Origin: Streptomyces sp. NBC_01235
Lineage (GTDB): Bacteria; Actinomycetota; Actinomycetes; Streptomycetales; Streptomycetaceae
NCBI RefSeq assembly: GCF_035989285.1
Contig: NZ_CP108513.1
Location: 2,542,001-2,606,000, forward strand
Direction of reading: 5' to 3'
Length of the DNA: 64,000 nucleotides
The notes beneath the pieces were generated by a model. That model searched no databases and had not been told where the DNA came from. It saw only the letters and a list, made by a program, of their open reading frames with translations. The translations under genes and the position numbers were made by a program. Below, piece by piece: positions 1-11,111 of this stretch. Positions within the stretch are counted from its first letter, which is position 1, and every line of letters starts with the position of its first letter.

Positions 1-29
1 TACGGCACAAGAGGCCGCACGCGCGCGTG

Positions 30-660
<631 letters not shown>

Positions 661-768
661 CGTCGGATTTGCTCACTCCACGGTAGCAGCCCGCAAGGAC
701 ACGCCTGATCACCCCCTTGGCGTAGTCGGCCACGGATACCACGGAAGAGTCGGTGTGGACCATTCGGC

Positions 769-811
769 TTGACGCAGAAGAATCACGCTGCGTAACCTCA
801 CAGTGAGTTAC
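769..811 (+). promoter_or_regulatory. bldD promoter with overlapping inverted-repeat operator
   Basis: A sigma-70-like promoter TTGACG (769-774), an 18-bp spacer and TAACCT (793-798) precedes bldD. A 20-bp imperfect palindrome, GTAACCTCACAGTGAGTTAC (792-811), covers the -10 region. BldD is known to repress its own gene through TCAC/GTGA-type repeats, so this is likely the autoregulatory site. Confidence 0.65.
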
Positions 812-855
812 CAGCACGCGGCTCCTGCCGCGTCGACCCAGTGCCGGGGAGCTAT

Positions 856-1356
856 ATGTCCAGCGAATACGCCAAACAGCTCGGGGCCAAGCTCCGGGCG
901 ATCCGCACCCAGCAGGGCCTTTCCCTCCACGGTGTCGAGGAGAAGTCCCAGGGACGCTGGAAGGCGGTCGTGGTCGGTTCGTACGAGCGCGGCGACCGCG
1001 CCGTGACCGTGCAGCGCCTTGCCGAGCTGGCGGATTTCTACGGCGTCCCCGTGCAGGAGCTGCTGCCGGGCACCACCCCGGGCGGGGCGGCCGAGCCCCC
1101 GCCGAAGCTGGTCCTGGACCTGGAGCGACTGGCCCATGTGCCGGTCGAGAAGGCGGGTCCCCTCCAGCGCTACGCCGCCACGATCCAGTCGCAGCGCGGT
1201 GACTACAACGGCAAGGTGCTGTCGATCCGCCAGGACGACCTGCGCACTCTCGCCGTCATCTACGACCAGTCGCCCTCGGTCCTGACCGAACAGCTGATCA
1301 GCTGGGGCGTCCTGGACTCGGACGCGCGTCGCGCGGTCTCCCACGAGGAGAACTAG
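856..1356 (+). CDS. bldD: BldD, c-di-GMP-responsive master regulator of development
   Basis: This 166-aa transcription factor represses sporulation genes during vegetative growth in streptomycetes; tetrameric c-di-GMP drives its dimerisation. The N-terminal XRE-type helix-turn-helix covers roughly residues 5-70. The C-terminal domain carries the diagnostic RXD-X8-RXXD signature as R114-G-D116 and R125-Q-D-D128, so ligand binding should be intact. The ATG at 856 is preceded by GGGGAG; an in-frame GTG at 841 would add five residues but lacks a better site. The sequence is close to S. coelicolor BldD as I remember it. Strong hairpins follow the stop. Confidence 0.98.
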   Translation: MSSEYAKQLGAKLRAIRTQQGLSLHGVEEKSQGRWKAVVVGSYERGDRAVTVQRLAELADFYGVPVQELLPGTTPGGAAEPPPKLVLDLERLAHVPVEKAGPLQRYAATIQSQRGDYNGKVLSIRQDDLRTLAVIYDQSPSVLTEQLISWGVLDSDARRAVSHEEN

Positions 1357-1387
1357 CCGCTGCGCGGTCGAGCAGAAACGTACCCTC

Positions 1388-1421
1388 GGGGTGGCCGGAA
1401 CCCAGCGGTTCCGGCCACCCC
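1388..1421 (+). terminator. bldD terminator hairpin
   Basis: A perfect 14-bp stem (1388-1401 with 1408-1421) and a 6-nt loop lies 32 bp after the bldD stop, with a short T/G-rich tail. It sits between the convergent bldD and nusB genes and may work in both directions. Confidence 0.75.
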
Positions 1422-1434
1422 TGCGTTGTGCGGG

Positions 1435-1478
1435 TACGTAGGAGGGCCCACAGCGTGTGCTGTGGGCCCTCCTACGTA
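1435..1478. repeat. perfect 20-bp-stem palindrome, probable bidirectional terminator
   Basis: The arms 1435-1454 and 1459-1478 are exact reverse complements separated by a GTGT loop. The arm begins TACGTAGGAGGGCCCACAGC. It is the second of three hairpins between the convergent genes bldD and nusB. Confidence 0.7.
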
Positions 1479-1480
1479 TG

Positions 1481-1555
1481 CGCGCCCCTAGGGGCGCGGG
1501 GAACTGCGCGACGCGCCACAGACGGCCCGCAGGCCACATGCGGCCGCAGTTCCCC
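1481..1555. repeat. Streptomyces-type intergenic inverted repeat
   Basis: An 18-bp palindrome CGCGCCCCTAGGGGCGCG (1481-1498) is followed by GGGGAACTGCG (1498-1508), whose exact complement CGCAGTTCCCC occurs at 1545-1555. From memory, closely similar sequences recur in intergenic regions of Streptomyces chromosomes. It ends 17 bp from the nusB stop and may terminate nusB transcription. Confidence 0.55.
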
Positions 1556-1571
1556 GGCTCTCCCTGCGGAG

Positions 1572-2000
1572 CTAATCGCGCCGCAGGGACGGCTTGAGCT
1601 CCTTGAGGCGGCCGAGCAGGCCGTTCACGAACGAGGGCGACTCGTCCGTGGAGAACTCCTTCGCCAGCTGCACCATCTCGTCGAGGACCACCGCGTCCGG
1701 GGTCTCGTCGGCCCAGATCAGCTCGTAGGCGCCGAGACGAAGGATGTTTCGGTCGACGACCGGCATCCGGTCCAGCGTCCAGCCGACCGAGTACTGGGAG
1801 ATCAGCTCGTCGATGCGCCGCGCGTGCTGCGCGTAGCCCTCGACCAGCTGCATCGTGTACTCGCTCACCGGCGGCTGCCTGGTGTCGGCCCGGGAGAGCC
1901 GGATCCAGTCCGCGAGGACGGTCAGGACGTCGGCTCCGCGCTGGTCGCCCTCGAAGAGGATCTGGAAGGCGCGCTTGCGGGCCGTGTTGCGGGCAGCCAC
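1572..2000 (-). CDS. nusB: NusB, transcription antitermination factor
   Basis: The 142-aa all-helical protein has the typical NusB N-terminus (arginine-rich helix, then ILFEGDQRG) and a C-terminal FVNGLLGRL segment. NusB pairs with NusE (ribosomal protein S10) on boxA RNA to suppress termination, mainly in rRNA operons. Its start lies two bases from the efp stop, so the two genes are cotranscribed (efp then nusB). Confidence 0.96.
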   Translation of the reverse strand: MAARNTARKRAFQILFEGDQRGADVLTVLADWIRLSRADTRQPPVSEYTMQLVEGYAQHARRIDELISQYSVGWTLDRMPVVDRNILRLGAYELIWADETPDAVVLDEMVQLAKEFSTDESPSFVNGLLGRLKELKPSLRRD

Positions 2001-2002
2001 GG

Positions 2003-2569
2003 TTAGCTGTTCACCCGGCCGAGGTAGTCGCTGGTGCGGGTGTCGACCTTGATCTTCTCACCGGTGGTGATGAAGAGCGGGACCTGGATCTGGTGACCGG
2101 TCTCCAGGGTCGCGGGCTTGGTGCCACCGGTGGAGCGGTCGCCCTGGAGGCCCGGCTCGGTCTCCTGGACGACGAGCTCGACGGCGGCCGGCAGCTCGAC
2201 GAAGAGCACCTCGCCCTCGTGCTGCGCGACGGTGGCCGTGAAGCCCTCGATCAGGAAGTTGGCGGCGTCGCCGACGGCCTTGCGGTCGACCATGAGCTGG
2301 TCGTAGGTCTCCATGTCCATGAAGACGAAGTACTCGCCGTCCATGTAGGAGAACTGCATGTCGCGCTTGTCGACAGTGGCCGTCTCGACCTTGACGCCGG
2401 CGTTGAACGTCTTGTCGACGACCTTGCCGGAAAGCACGTTCTTGAGCTTGGTGCGCACGAAGGCCGGGCCCTTGCCGGGCTTGACGTGCTGGAACTCGAC
2501 GACGGACCAGAGCTGGCCGCCTTCGAGCTTGAGCACCAGGCCGTTCTTGAGGTCGTTCGTGGAAGCCAC
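2003..2569 (-). CDS. efp: elongation factor P
   Basis: The 188-aa three-domain protein relieves ribosome stalling at proline stretches. The N-terminal KOW-like domain contains the loop [10 protein letters not shown], with the conserved lysine (Lys33) at the tip, the modification site in some bacteria. The C-terminal OB-like domain has the family signature region [16 protein letters not shown]. The GTG at 2567-2569 gives the expected length; the open frame continues upstream without homology. It is followed at once by nusB, an arrangement shared with mycobacteria. Confidence 0.97.
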   Translation of the reverse strand: MASTNDLKNGLVLKLEGGQLWSVVEFQHVKPGKGPAFVRTKLKNVLSGKVVDKTFNAGVKVETATVDKRDMQFSYMDGEYFVFMDMETYDQLMVDRKAVGDAANFLIEGFTATVAQHEGEVLFVELPAAVELVVQETEPGLQGDRSTGGTKPATLETGHQIQVPLFITTGEKIKVDTRTSDYLGRVNS

Positions 2570-2618
2570 GGTTGCGGAATCTCCTGGACTGACGTGGACG
2601 ACCCCGGGGCACGCACTC

Positions 2619-3725
2619 CTACAGCGCGAGCAGCTCCTTGGTCGTGATGGTGAGTAGCTCGGGTCCGCCGTCCGCCTCTGGGCGCACGACGAGCGTGTCA
2701 TCGATCCGGACGCCGCCCCGGCCCGGGAGGTGGACCCCGGGTTCGACGGTGACCGGCACGCAAGCGTCCAGTTTACCCATGGCCGCGGGAGTCAACTGCG
2801 GGTCCTCGTCGATTTCGAGTCCGACACCGTGCCCGGTGAGCGCCGGGAAGCTCTCGGCGTGCCCCGCGCAGTCCAGTACCTGGCGTGCCGCACGGTCCAC
2901 GTCACGGCAGGCGGCGCCGGGCGCCAGAGCCTCGCGCCCGGCCCGCTGAGCGGCGAAGACGAGGTCGTACAGCTCGATCTGCCAGTCCGCCGGGGACGTC
3001 CCGATCACGAAGGTGCGGCCGATCTCGCAGCGGTAGCCGCGGTAGGCCGCCCCCAGACAGACGGAGAGGAAGTCTCCCTCCTCGACGCGCCGGTCGGTGG
3101 GCCGGTGTCCGCGCCGACCGGAGTTCGGTCCGGTGGCGACGGACGTGGCGAAGGCGGGACCGTCGGCGCCGTGGTCGACGAGGCGCCGCTCCAGTTCGAG
3201 GGCGAGGTGCCGTTCCGTCCGCCCGACCAGGATGGACTCCAGCAGCTCCCCCAGGGCCTGGTCGGCGATCTCGGCGCCGATCCGCAGGCAGGAGATCTCC
3301 TCCTCGTCCTTCACCACCCTCAGCTGTTCCACCGCGCCGCCCAGGTCGGCCAGGCGCAGGCGCGGGGCGACCGAGCGGATTTCCCGGTGGCGGGCGACCG
3401 TGAGGTGGTGTTCCTCGACCGCGAGGGAGTCTCCGCCCTGGGCCATGAGCAGGTCGGCGGCGGCGACCGCCGGATCGCCCCCGTCGCGGGAGAGGGACTG
3501 GACGCGCAGGGCGTCGTCCGGTCGTCCCTCGGCCGGGCGGTCGTCGGGCGGGCCGACGCACACGAGGACGTCCTCGCTCCTGCCGAGCAGCAGGACGGCG
3601 CCGTGCGGGGCTGCGCCCGCGAGGTATCTCACGTTGGCGGGGCGGGAGACGAGCGCCGTGGCGCTGCCGCTCGCGTTGCATCGTTCCCTCAGCCGTGTGC
3701 GGCGGGCCGCGTAGACCTCTGACAT
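2619..3725 (-). CDS. M24-family Xaa-Pro peptidase homologue with altered metal ligands
   Basis: The 368-aa protein has the two-domain layout of prolidases and Xaa-Pro aminopeptidases: a creatinase-like N-terminal domain (about 1-130) and a pita-bread catalytic domain. The second-half ligands GHG (His299) and VEPG (Glu328) are present. The first aspartate of the DxG motif is Cys223 ([11 protein letters not shown]), the second is Glu234 (CEIGRT), and the terminal glutamate is Asp342 (RIDDT). Peptidase activity is therefore uncertain. The ATG at 3723-3725 fits the usual domain start. It lies just upstream of efp, where pepQ sits in related genomes. Confidence 0.88.
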   Translation of the reverse strand: MSEVYAARRTRLRERCNASGSATALVSRPANVRYLAGAAPHGAVLLLGRSEDVLVCVGPPDDRPAEGRPDDALRVQSLSRDGGDPAVAAADLLMAQGGDSLAVEEHHLTVARHREIRSVAPRLRLADLGGAVEQLRVVKDEEEISCLRIGAEIADQALGELLESILVGRTERHLALELERRLVDHGADGPAFATSVATGPNSGRRGHRPTDRRVEEGDFLSVCLGAAYRGYRCEIGRTFVIGTSPADWQIELYDLVFAAQRAGREALAPGAACRDVDRAARQVLDCAGHAESFPALTGHGVGLEIDEDPQLTPAAMGKLDACVPVTVEPGVHLPGRGGVRIDDTLVVRPEADGGPELLTITTKELLAL

Positions 3726-3824
3726 GACACGAGCGTAGGAGGGGTGGCTGAATTGTGCCGGTTGGGAGGGCGTTCGGGGGAACGGGGTGGGGTGGACGGT
3801 TGTGTGCCGTCTGCCGGACGGTGG

Positions 3825-3895
3825 GGGCTTGTCGCGCCACCGCGGCGGAGCCGCACATCGGTACGGCCCCGCGCCCCTGAACCCTCGGTCCCGCT
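3825..3895. repeat. possible dispersed intergenic repeat
   Basis: The stretch GGGGGCTTGTCGCGCCACCG through the segment ending GCCCCGCGCCCCTGAACCC resembles, from memory, a sequence found repeatedly between genes in Streptomyces chromosomes. It lies between the start of the M24 gene and the stop of the P-loop gene. Confidence 0.35.
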
Positions 3896-3897
3896 CG

Positions 3898-4779
3898 CTA
3901 CCACTTGGGCGGACTCGCGATCGCCCTTGCCAGGACGTCGTCCAGGACCCTTGCCGTCGTCGGGACGTCCAGTTGTGAGTTGTCGATGATGGGGAGGCCG
4001 GAGCCGTACCAGCCGGCCATGCGGCCGTGGATGCGGGCGACCTCCTCGTCGGTGAGGCGGCGGTTGCCGGAGCGTTCGGCGTTGCGCTCCAGGACGACTT
4101 CCAGGCCGGGGAGGAGGACGACGGGCAGGAGGCCCGGGCCGACGTGTCGTTTCCAGCCACCCAGACCCACGGCCGGGCGGTCGGGGAAGATCGCGTCGTC
4201 CAGGATGCACGAGATGCCGTTGGCCAGGAAGTTGCGCGCGGCGAAGCCGCAGGTGCGGCGGGCGAGGCGGTACTGGGCCTCGGAGTGGTCGTTCCACCCC
4301 GACTGCGGGTCGGCGAAGCCCGAGCGGACCCATTCGCGTACGTCGTCGAGGCTGACGTGGGCGGTGGGGACCCGGCGGTGGTCGGCCCAGTACTTGGCGA
4401 CGCTGGTCTTGCCGGCGCCCGCGGGGCCGATCAGCAGGACGGCGAGCGTCGTGGCCGACGGGTCGGGAACGGTCGGGGCGGGCGGTGCGCTGGGCATGGG
4501 CACGGGGCCGCCGGGCGGCAGCGGGACATGCCCGGTGGTGTCGGTGCCCGGCGGGACGGGGGCGTGCTGCGGGGCGGGCGGGTGCGGCACGGGCGGGACC
4601 GGCGGCTGGGGCGCGGGCGGGACCGGACCCGAAGGGGCGCCGAGGTATCCCGGCTGCGGCTGGGGGGCGCTGCCCGACTGGTGCGGGCCCGGGTGCCCCG
4701 CTCCCGGCGACCAGCCGGCGGCCGGACCGTGCCCCGGCTGGTGGGGCGGCGGCAGCGGAGAACCCACTGCGTGCTGCAT
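3898..4779 (-). CDS. proline-rich P-loop ATP-binding protein
   Basis: The 293-aa protein has two parts. Residues 1-108 are proline-, glycine- and histidine-rich and probably disordered. Residues 112-293 form a P-loop kinase-like domain with Walker A GPAGAGKT (118-125), followed by a DDVREWVRSGF segment and a later basic region (RNAERSGNRRLTDEEV) resembling a lid of zeta-toxin/AAA_33-type kinases. The substrate cannot be told. The ATG at 4777-4779 starts the proline-rich part. It lies between aroB and the M24 gene and is conserved in streptomycetes as far as I recall. Confidence 0.82.
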   Translation of the reverse strand: MQHAVGSPLPPPHQPGHGPAAGWSPGAGHPGPHQSGSAPQPQPGYLGAPSGPVPPAPQPPVPPVPHPPAPQHAPVPPGTDTTGHVPLPPGGPVPMPSAPPAPTVPDPSATTLAVLLIGPAGAGKTSVAKYWADHRRVPTAHVSLDDVREWVRSGFADPQSGWNDHSEAQYRLARRTCGFAARNFLANGISCILDDAIFPDRPAVGLGGWKRHVGPGLLPVVLLPGLEVVLERNAERSGNRRLTDEEVARIHGRMAGWYGSGLPIIDNSQLDVPTTARVLDDVLARAIASPPKW

Positions 4780-4967
4780 CCGGTGCCACTCCGTCTCGTA
4801 CAGGCAATTGGCGCTGGCTGTGGGGGTGCGGACCCCCGCTTCGCTACTGAACGGTACCGCCCCCGCCCGTCGTTTGGTGAACGGCCGGGGGCGGTCCGAA
4901 GTGCCCGGTGTGGAAAGGGAATCGGGCGGAAGGGGACCGGACGGACTTACTCGACCGTCCCGTGGTC

Positions 4968-6570
<1,603 letters not shown>

Positions 6571-6574
<4 letters not shown>

Positions 6575-7755
6575 CGGATGTGCAGGTTGTCGAGGTAGGA
6601 CCGCACGTTGCGGCGGGTCTCGGGGACGCTGTCGCCGCCGAACTTCTCCGCCACCGCGTCCGCCAGCACCAGCGCGACCATCGCCTCGGCGACGATCCCC
6701 GCGGCCGGCACCGCGCACACGTCGGAACGCTGGTGGTGCGCCTGGGTCGCCTCGCCCGTGACGACGTCCACCGTCCGCAGGGCCCGCGGCACGGTCGCGA
6801 TCGGCTTCATCGCCGCCCGCACCCGCAGCAGCTCACCCGTGCTCAGACCGCCCTCGGTACCGCCGGAGCGGCCGGTGGAGCGCCGGATGCCGTCGGGGGT
6901 GGTGACGATCTCGTCGTGCGCCTTCGAACCCGGCACCCGCGCGAGGTCGAAGCCGTCGCCGACCTCGACGCCCTTGATCGCCTGGATGCCCATGAGGGCG
7001 GCGGCCAGCCGGGCGTCCAGCCGACGGTCCCAGTGCACGTGCGAGCCCAGGCCGACCGGGACGTCGTACGCCAGCACCTCGACCACGCCGCCGAGGGTGT
7101 CGCCGTCCTTGTGGGCCTGGTCGATCTCCGCGACCATCGCCTTCGACGCGTCCGCGTCCAGGCAGCGCACCGGGTCCGCGTCCAGCTTCGCCACGTCCGC
7201 GGGGGTCGGGTAAACACCGTAGGGCGCCTTCGCGGCGGCCAGCTCCACCACATGGGAGACGATCTCGATACCCGCCGTCTCCTTCAGATACGACCGGGCC
7301 ACCGCGCCCAGCGCCACCCGGGCCGCCGTCTCACGCGCCGAGGCACGCTCCAGAATCGGCCGGGCCTCGTCGAATCCGTACTTCTGCATCCCGGCGAGGT
7401 CTGCGTGGCCGGGCCGCGGGCGGGTGAGCGGGGCGTTGCGGGCGAGGCCCGCGAGGATCTCCGGGTCGACCGGGTCGGCCGCCATGACCTGCTCCCACTT
7501 CGGCCACTCCGTGTTGCCCACCATGACCGCCACCGGCGAACCCATGGTCAGACCGTGCCGGACGCCGCCGAGGAAGGTGACCTCGTCGCGCTCGAACTTC
7601 ATCCGCGCACCACGCCCGTAGCCGAGCCGCCGTCGTGCCAGGTGGTCGGCCACCATGTCCGTGGTGATCGGCACGCCGGCGGGAAGGCCCTCCAGCGTGG
7701 CGACAAGTGCGGGACCGTGGGACTCCCCCGCGGTCAGCCAACGCAGCCTGCTCAA
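6571..7755 (-). CDS. aroC: chorismate synthase
   Basis: AroC makes chorismate from EPSP with reduced FMN as cofactor. The 394-aa product starts [19 protein letters not shown] and has the family signatures [17 protein letters not shown] and the [13 protein letters not shown] region. It sits 171 bp after aroE and overlaps aroK by four bases. Confidence 0.97.
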
Positions 7756-7926
7756 CGATGCTCCTCAGTGCTCGCGCCCCGTTATGCCGTGCCGCACGCG
7801 CGTCCTCGCGTACGTCGTCGGCGTGACCGGGTGCGCGGCCCGGGCCCGCCATCTCCGATCCTCCCACGTCCGGGCCCCGGACACGGTCGCCGGTCCATCA
7901 AGCGGACGGAGCGGCGGCCGGACAGG

Positions 7927-8784
7927 TCATGGACGGTGCGATGCCCGGCGGGAGGCGAGGGCGTGTTCGCCGGCCTTGCGCATGGCCTCCACGGGTGCCG
8001 GGGAGCGGCCGGTCATCTGCTCGACCTGGCACACCGCCTGGTGCACGAGCAGGTCGAGGCCGCTGACGACGGCGCCGCCGAACATCGACCAACGGGCGGC
8101 CAGCTCGGTCGGCCAGGGGTCGTAGAGCACGTCGAAGAGGGTGGCGGGGCGCTCCGGCACCGAGACGGCGAGGCCGTCCGTGGTCCCGGCCGGGGTGGTC
8201 GCGACGACCAGCGGGAAGCGCAGGGCGTCGGCCGCGTCCGCCCAGTCGGCGATCCGGACCTCGACGCCGAGCCGCTCGCCCCACTGCCGCATCTCGGCGG
8301 CGCGGGCCTCGCTGCGGACGTAGGCGACGATCTCGCCGGTGCAGACCCGGGCCAGGGCCGCCAGCGCGGAGGACGCGGTGGCACCGGCGCCGAGGATCGC
8401 GGCCGAGTCGACCTGTTCGACGCCACGTTCGCGCAGGGCGGCGACCATGCCGGGGATGTCGGTGTTGTCACCGATCCGGCGTCCGTCCTCGGTGAAGACC
8501 AGGGTGTTGACCGCCTCGACGGAGGCCGCCGTCTCGCTGATCTCGTCGAGCAGCGGGATGACCGCACGCTTCAGCGGCATGGTGAGCGACAGCCCGGCCC
8601 ACTCGGCGCCGAGCCCCTCGACGAAGGAGGGCAGGGCCTCCTCGTCGACCTCGAAGCGGTCGTACGTCCAGCCGGTGAGCTCCAGCGCCTCGTACGCGGC
8701 GCGGTGCAGCGCCGGGGAGAGGGAGTGGGCGATGGGGCTGCCGAGTACCGCGGCCCGGCGGGCGTCAGTTGCCCGTGCTGGCAT
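7927..8784 (-). CDS. aroE: shikimate dehydrogenase
   Basis: AroE reduces 3-dehydroshikimate to shikimate with NADPH. The 285-aa protein has the substrate motif LGSPIAHSLSP, TMPLKR (catalytic lysine), NTDIPG and the nucleotide-binding LGAGATASSAL. Its start overlaps the end of mltG by about 20 bp, so it is cotranscribed with the cell-wall gene upstream. Confidence 0.95.
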   Translation of the reverse strand: MPARATDARRAAVLGSPIAHSLSPALHRAAYEALELTGWTYDRFEVDEEALPSFVEGLGAEWAGLSLTMPLKRAVIPLLDEISETAASVEAVNTLVFTEDGRRIGDNTDIPGMVAALRERGVEQVDSAAILGAGATASSALAALARVCTGEIVAYVRSEARAAEMRQWGERLGVEVRIADWADAADALRFPLVVATTPAGTTDGLAVSVPERPATLFDVLYDPWPTELAARWSMFGGAVVSGLDLLVHQAVCQVEQMTGRSPAPVEAMRKAGEHALASRRASHRP

Positions 8785-10510
8785 CGAACTTGTCCTTGAG
8801 TTTCTGGAATTCTGCGTAGGTCTTGGCGAATTCGGTGTTGTTCTCGCCGTCGGTCGCCACGAAATAGATCCAGCCGTCGGTGGTCGGATTCAGCGTGGCC
8901 TTCAACGCGTCGTCACCGGGATTGCCGATCGGACCGGGCGGCAGGCCCTTGTTGGTGTACGTGTTGTACGGGTCCTTGTTGCTGTTGATCTCGGACTCGC
9001 TGATATTGATCTTGCTCTCGCCCTTCAGGTAGTTGAAGGTCGAGTCGAACTGGAGCAGCTGGTTGGTCTGGTCGTTCGTGGGCTTGAGACGGTTGTAGAC
9101 GACCTCCGCCATCTTGCGGTAGTCGTCGTGCGTCTTGCCCTCGGCCTGGACGAGGCTCGCGACCGTGATGACCTGCAGCGGACTGTCCAGCTTGAGCGTC
9201 TTGGCCTTGGCCTGGAGGTCGTAGCCGCCGTACACCTCGTTGGCGTGGGCGACCATCGCCTTCAGGACCGCCTCCGGCTTCATGCCCTTGGCCGCGGGAT
9301 ACGTGCCGGGGTAGAGGAAGCCCTCCAGCGGGTCCTTGATGTCGTCGTTGTCGTTCGCCCAGCTGGGCAGCCCGAGCGTCTTGTACTGGCTTTCCGCCAC
9401 CTTCCGGGTGGCTCCGGAGGAAAGACCGAGCTTTATGTCGATGACCTTGTAGACGGCCACGTTCCGCTGGCCCGGCGCGACGACCACATTGGCCTGGCTC
9501 TTCGGGTCGAGCATCATCTCTACGGCGCTCTTCGCGGACATTTCCTTTTTCAGGACGTACGCGCCCGCCTGGATCGAGTCCCCGTCCGGATTGCTCGTGA
9601 ACGCGGACACGAAGGCGTCGACGCTCTTGACGACGCCGGCCGCCTTCAGCAGACGGCCTATGTCCGCGCCGCCCGAGCCCCTGGGGACCTCCACGCTCAC
9701 GGTCTGGCTCGTGCCGCCGCCCGCATAGTCCGGAGCCGCGGTGTAACGATTCTTGTAGAAGTGGTAGCCGAAGTAGCCGACGCCACCGAGACCCCCGACG
9801 AACACCAGTGCGACGACCAGGCAGGCGCAGCCGTTGCGGCTCTTCTTGCTCTTCGCACCCTTGGCGCCTTTGCCGCCCCGGCCCCGCCGGTCCCCGCGGC
9901 CCTCCGGCTCGTCGTCGTCCTCGTCGTCGGCCCCGCCGCCCGCGAAGAAGGCGTGCTCGCCCTGGTCGGGCCCGGGATCCCAGTCGGGTTTCTGGTCCAG
10001 CTCCGGCTCGGACTCCGCCGGTTCGGGCTCGGGGCGCCGCCGGGCGGGCGGCTCCGGCGGCGGATACGCGTCCGGGGTGTTGTAGAAGTCCGGCTGCTCC
10101 GCGCCGTAGGCCGCGGCCTGCTGGCCGTAGGGGTCACCGGGGTCGGCCGCGTACGGTACATGGGCATGGGTGCCCGTGCCGTCCCAGCCGCCTTCTTGGT
10201 AACCCTCGTGGTAGCCCTGCTGGTTGTGCTGGTTCTGGTGGGCGTACTGCTGCTGCCCCTGATCGACGTACTGCTGCTGGTCGTAGCCCTGGTACTGCGG
10301 GTCGTACTGCTGCTGGCCGTACTGTTGCGCCTGTCCTTGGCCCCAGTCGCCGTACTCCGACTGCTGCTGCGGGTAGTGGTGCTGCTGCTGGCCGCCGTAA
10401 CCAGGCTGATGACCCGGGTGGGCCTGCTGCCCTTCCCATCCGCCGTCCCCGTACAACGGGTCCTCCGGATGCCACGGTTCGGAGCCCGGGCCCCGGCCAT
10501 ACTCAGTCAT
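8765..10510 (-). CDS. mltG: MltG-type endolytic murein transglycosylase with Gln/Tyr-rich tail
   Basis: MltG cleaves nascent peptidoglycan and is thought to set glycan chain ends. The 581-aa product has three parts. Residues 1-110 are extremely rich in Gln, Tyr, Gly and His (for example QQYGQQQYDPQYQGYDQQQY); residues 150-225 are charged and low complexity. One membrane helix lies at about 229-250, and the YceG domain follows. Catalytic motifs are visible: ASLVQAEGKT, with the glutamate aligned to the E. coli active site, and LQFDSTFNYL. The ATG at 10508-10510 is preferred over the TTG one codon upstream. Older annotations call this family aminodeoxychorismate lyase. Confidence 0.93.
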   Translation of the reverse strand: MTEYGRGPGSEPWHPEDPLYGDGGWEGQQAHPGHQPGYGGQQQHHYPQQQSEYGDWGQGQAQQYGQQQYDPQYQGYDQQQYVDQGQQQYAHQNQHNQQGYHEGYQEGGWDGTGTHAHVPYAADPGDPYGQQAAAYGAEQPDFYNTPDAYPPPEPPARRRPEPEPAESEPELDQKPDWDPGPDQGEHAFFAGGGADDEDDDEPEGRGDRRGRGGKGAKGAKSKKSRNGCACLVVALVFVGGLGGVGYFGYHFYKNRYTAAPDYAGGGTSQTVSVEVPRGSGGADIGRLLKAAGVVKSVDAFVSAFTSNPDGDSIQAGAYVLKKEMSAKSAVEMMLDPKSQANVVVAPGQRNVAVYKVIDIKLGLSSGATRKVAESQYKTLGLPSWANDNDDIKDPLEGFLYPGTYPAAKGMKPEAVLKAMVAHANEVYGGYDLQAKAKTLKLDSPLQVITVASLVQAEGKTHDDYRKMAEVVYNRLKPTNDQTNQLLQFDSTFNYLKGESKINISESEINSNKDPYNTYTNKGLPPGPIGNPGDDALKATLNPTTDGWIYFVATDGENNTEFAKTYAEFQKLKDKFDASTGN

Positions 10511-10634
10511 CAATCCCCTAGAGCCGCGAGGCGGCGATCACGAGGCCTTCGCGGACCCGTCACCGTTCCGCCTCTCTCTGTGCGGTGGCTGTTCGAACAC
10601 CGCCGCATCGACGCGGAACGTTACCGTACCGCGA

Positions 10635-11111
10635 TCAGATGACCACTTCGACGCCCTCGCCCGGTGCTTTACCTGACACCCGTTCGGATTCCAGGGCCTG
10701 CTGGAGGATGATCACAGCGGCTGCCTGGTCGATCACCGACCGGCCCTTCTTGGACTTCACCCCTGAGGCGCGCAGTCCCTGACTGGCCGTCACGGTCGTC
10801 ATCCGCTCGTCGACCAGGCGTACGGAGACGGGCGCGATGCCCTTGGCCAGCTCCTGGGCGAAGCCGCGAACCTTTACCGCGGCCGGGCCCTCGCCCCCCT
10901 TGAGGGAGCGAGGGAGACCGACGACGACCTCGATCGGCTCGTACTCCTCGACCAGTTGCCTCAAGCGGCGGTGAGCCGCGGGGAGGTCCCGGCCGGGGAC
11001 CGTCTCCACCGGGGTGGCGAGGATCCCGTCGGGGTCGCACGAGGCGACCCCGATCCGGGCGTCCCCGACGTCGATCGCGAGTCGACGGCCCTTCCGCATC
11101 GGCCGGCTCAC
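10635..11111 (-). CDS. ruvX: RuvX/YqgF, putative Holliday junction resolvase
   Basis: The 158-aa RNase H-fold protein has the YqgF motifs: [12 protein letters not shown] near the N-terminus (catalytic Asp), [21 protein letters not shown] and a C-terminal [13 protein letters not shown]. Homologues act in pre-16S rRNA processing or on recombination intermediates. The GTG start (11109-11111) overlaps the alaS stop as GTGA, so it is translationally coupled to alaS, the same order as in mycobacteria. Confidence 0.93.
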   Translation of the reverse strand: MSRPMRKGRRLAIDVGDARIGVASCDPDGILATPVETVPGRDLPAAHRRLRQLVEEYEPIEVVVGLPRSLKGGEGPAAVKVRGFAQELAKGIAPVSVRLVDERMTTVTASQGLRASGVKSKKGRSVIDQAAAVIILQQALESERVSGKAPGEGVEVVI

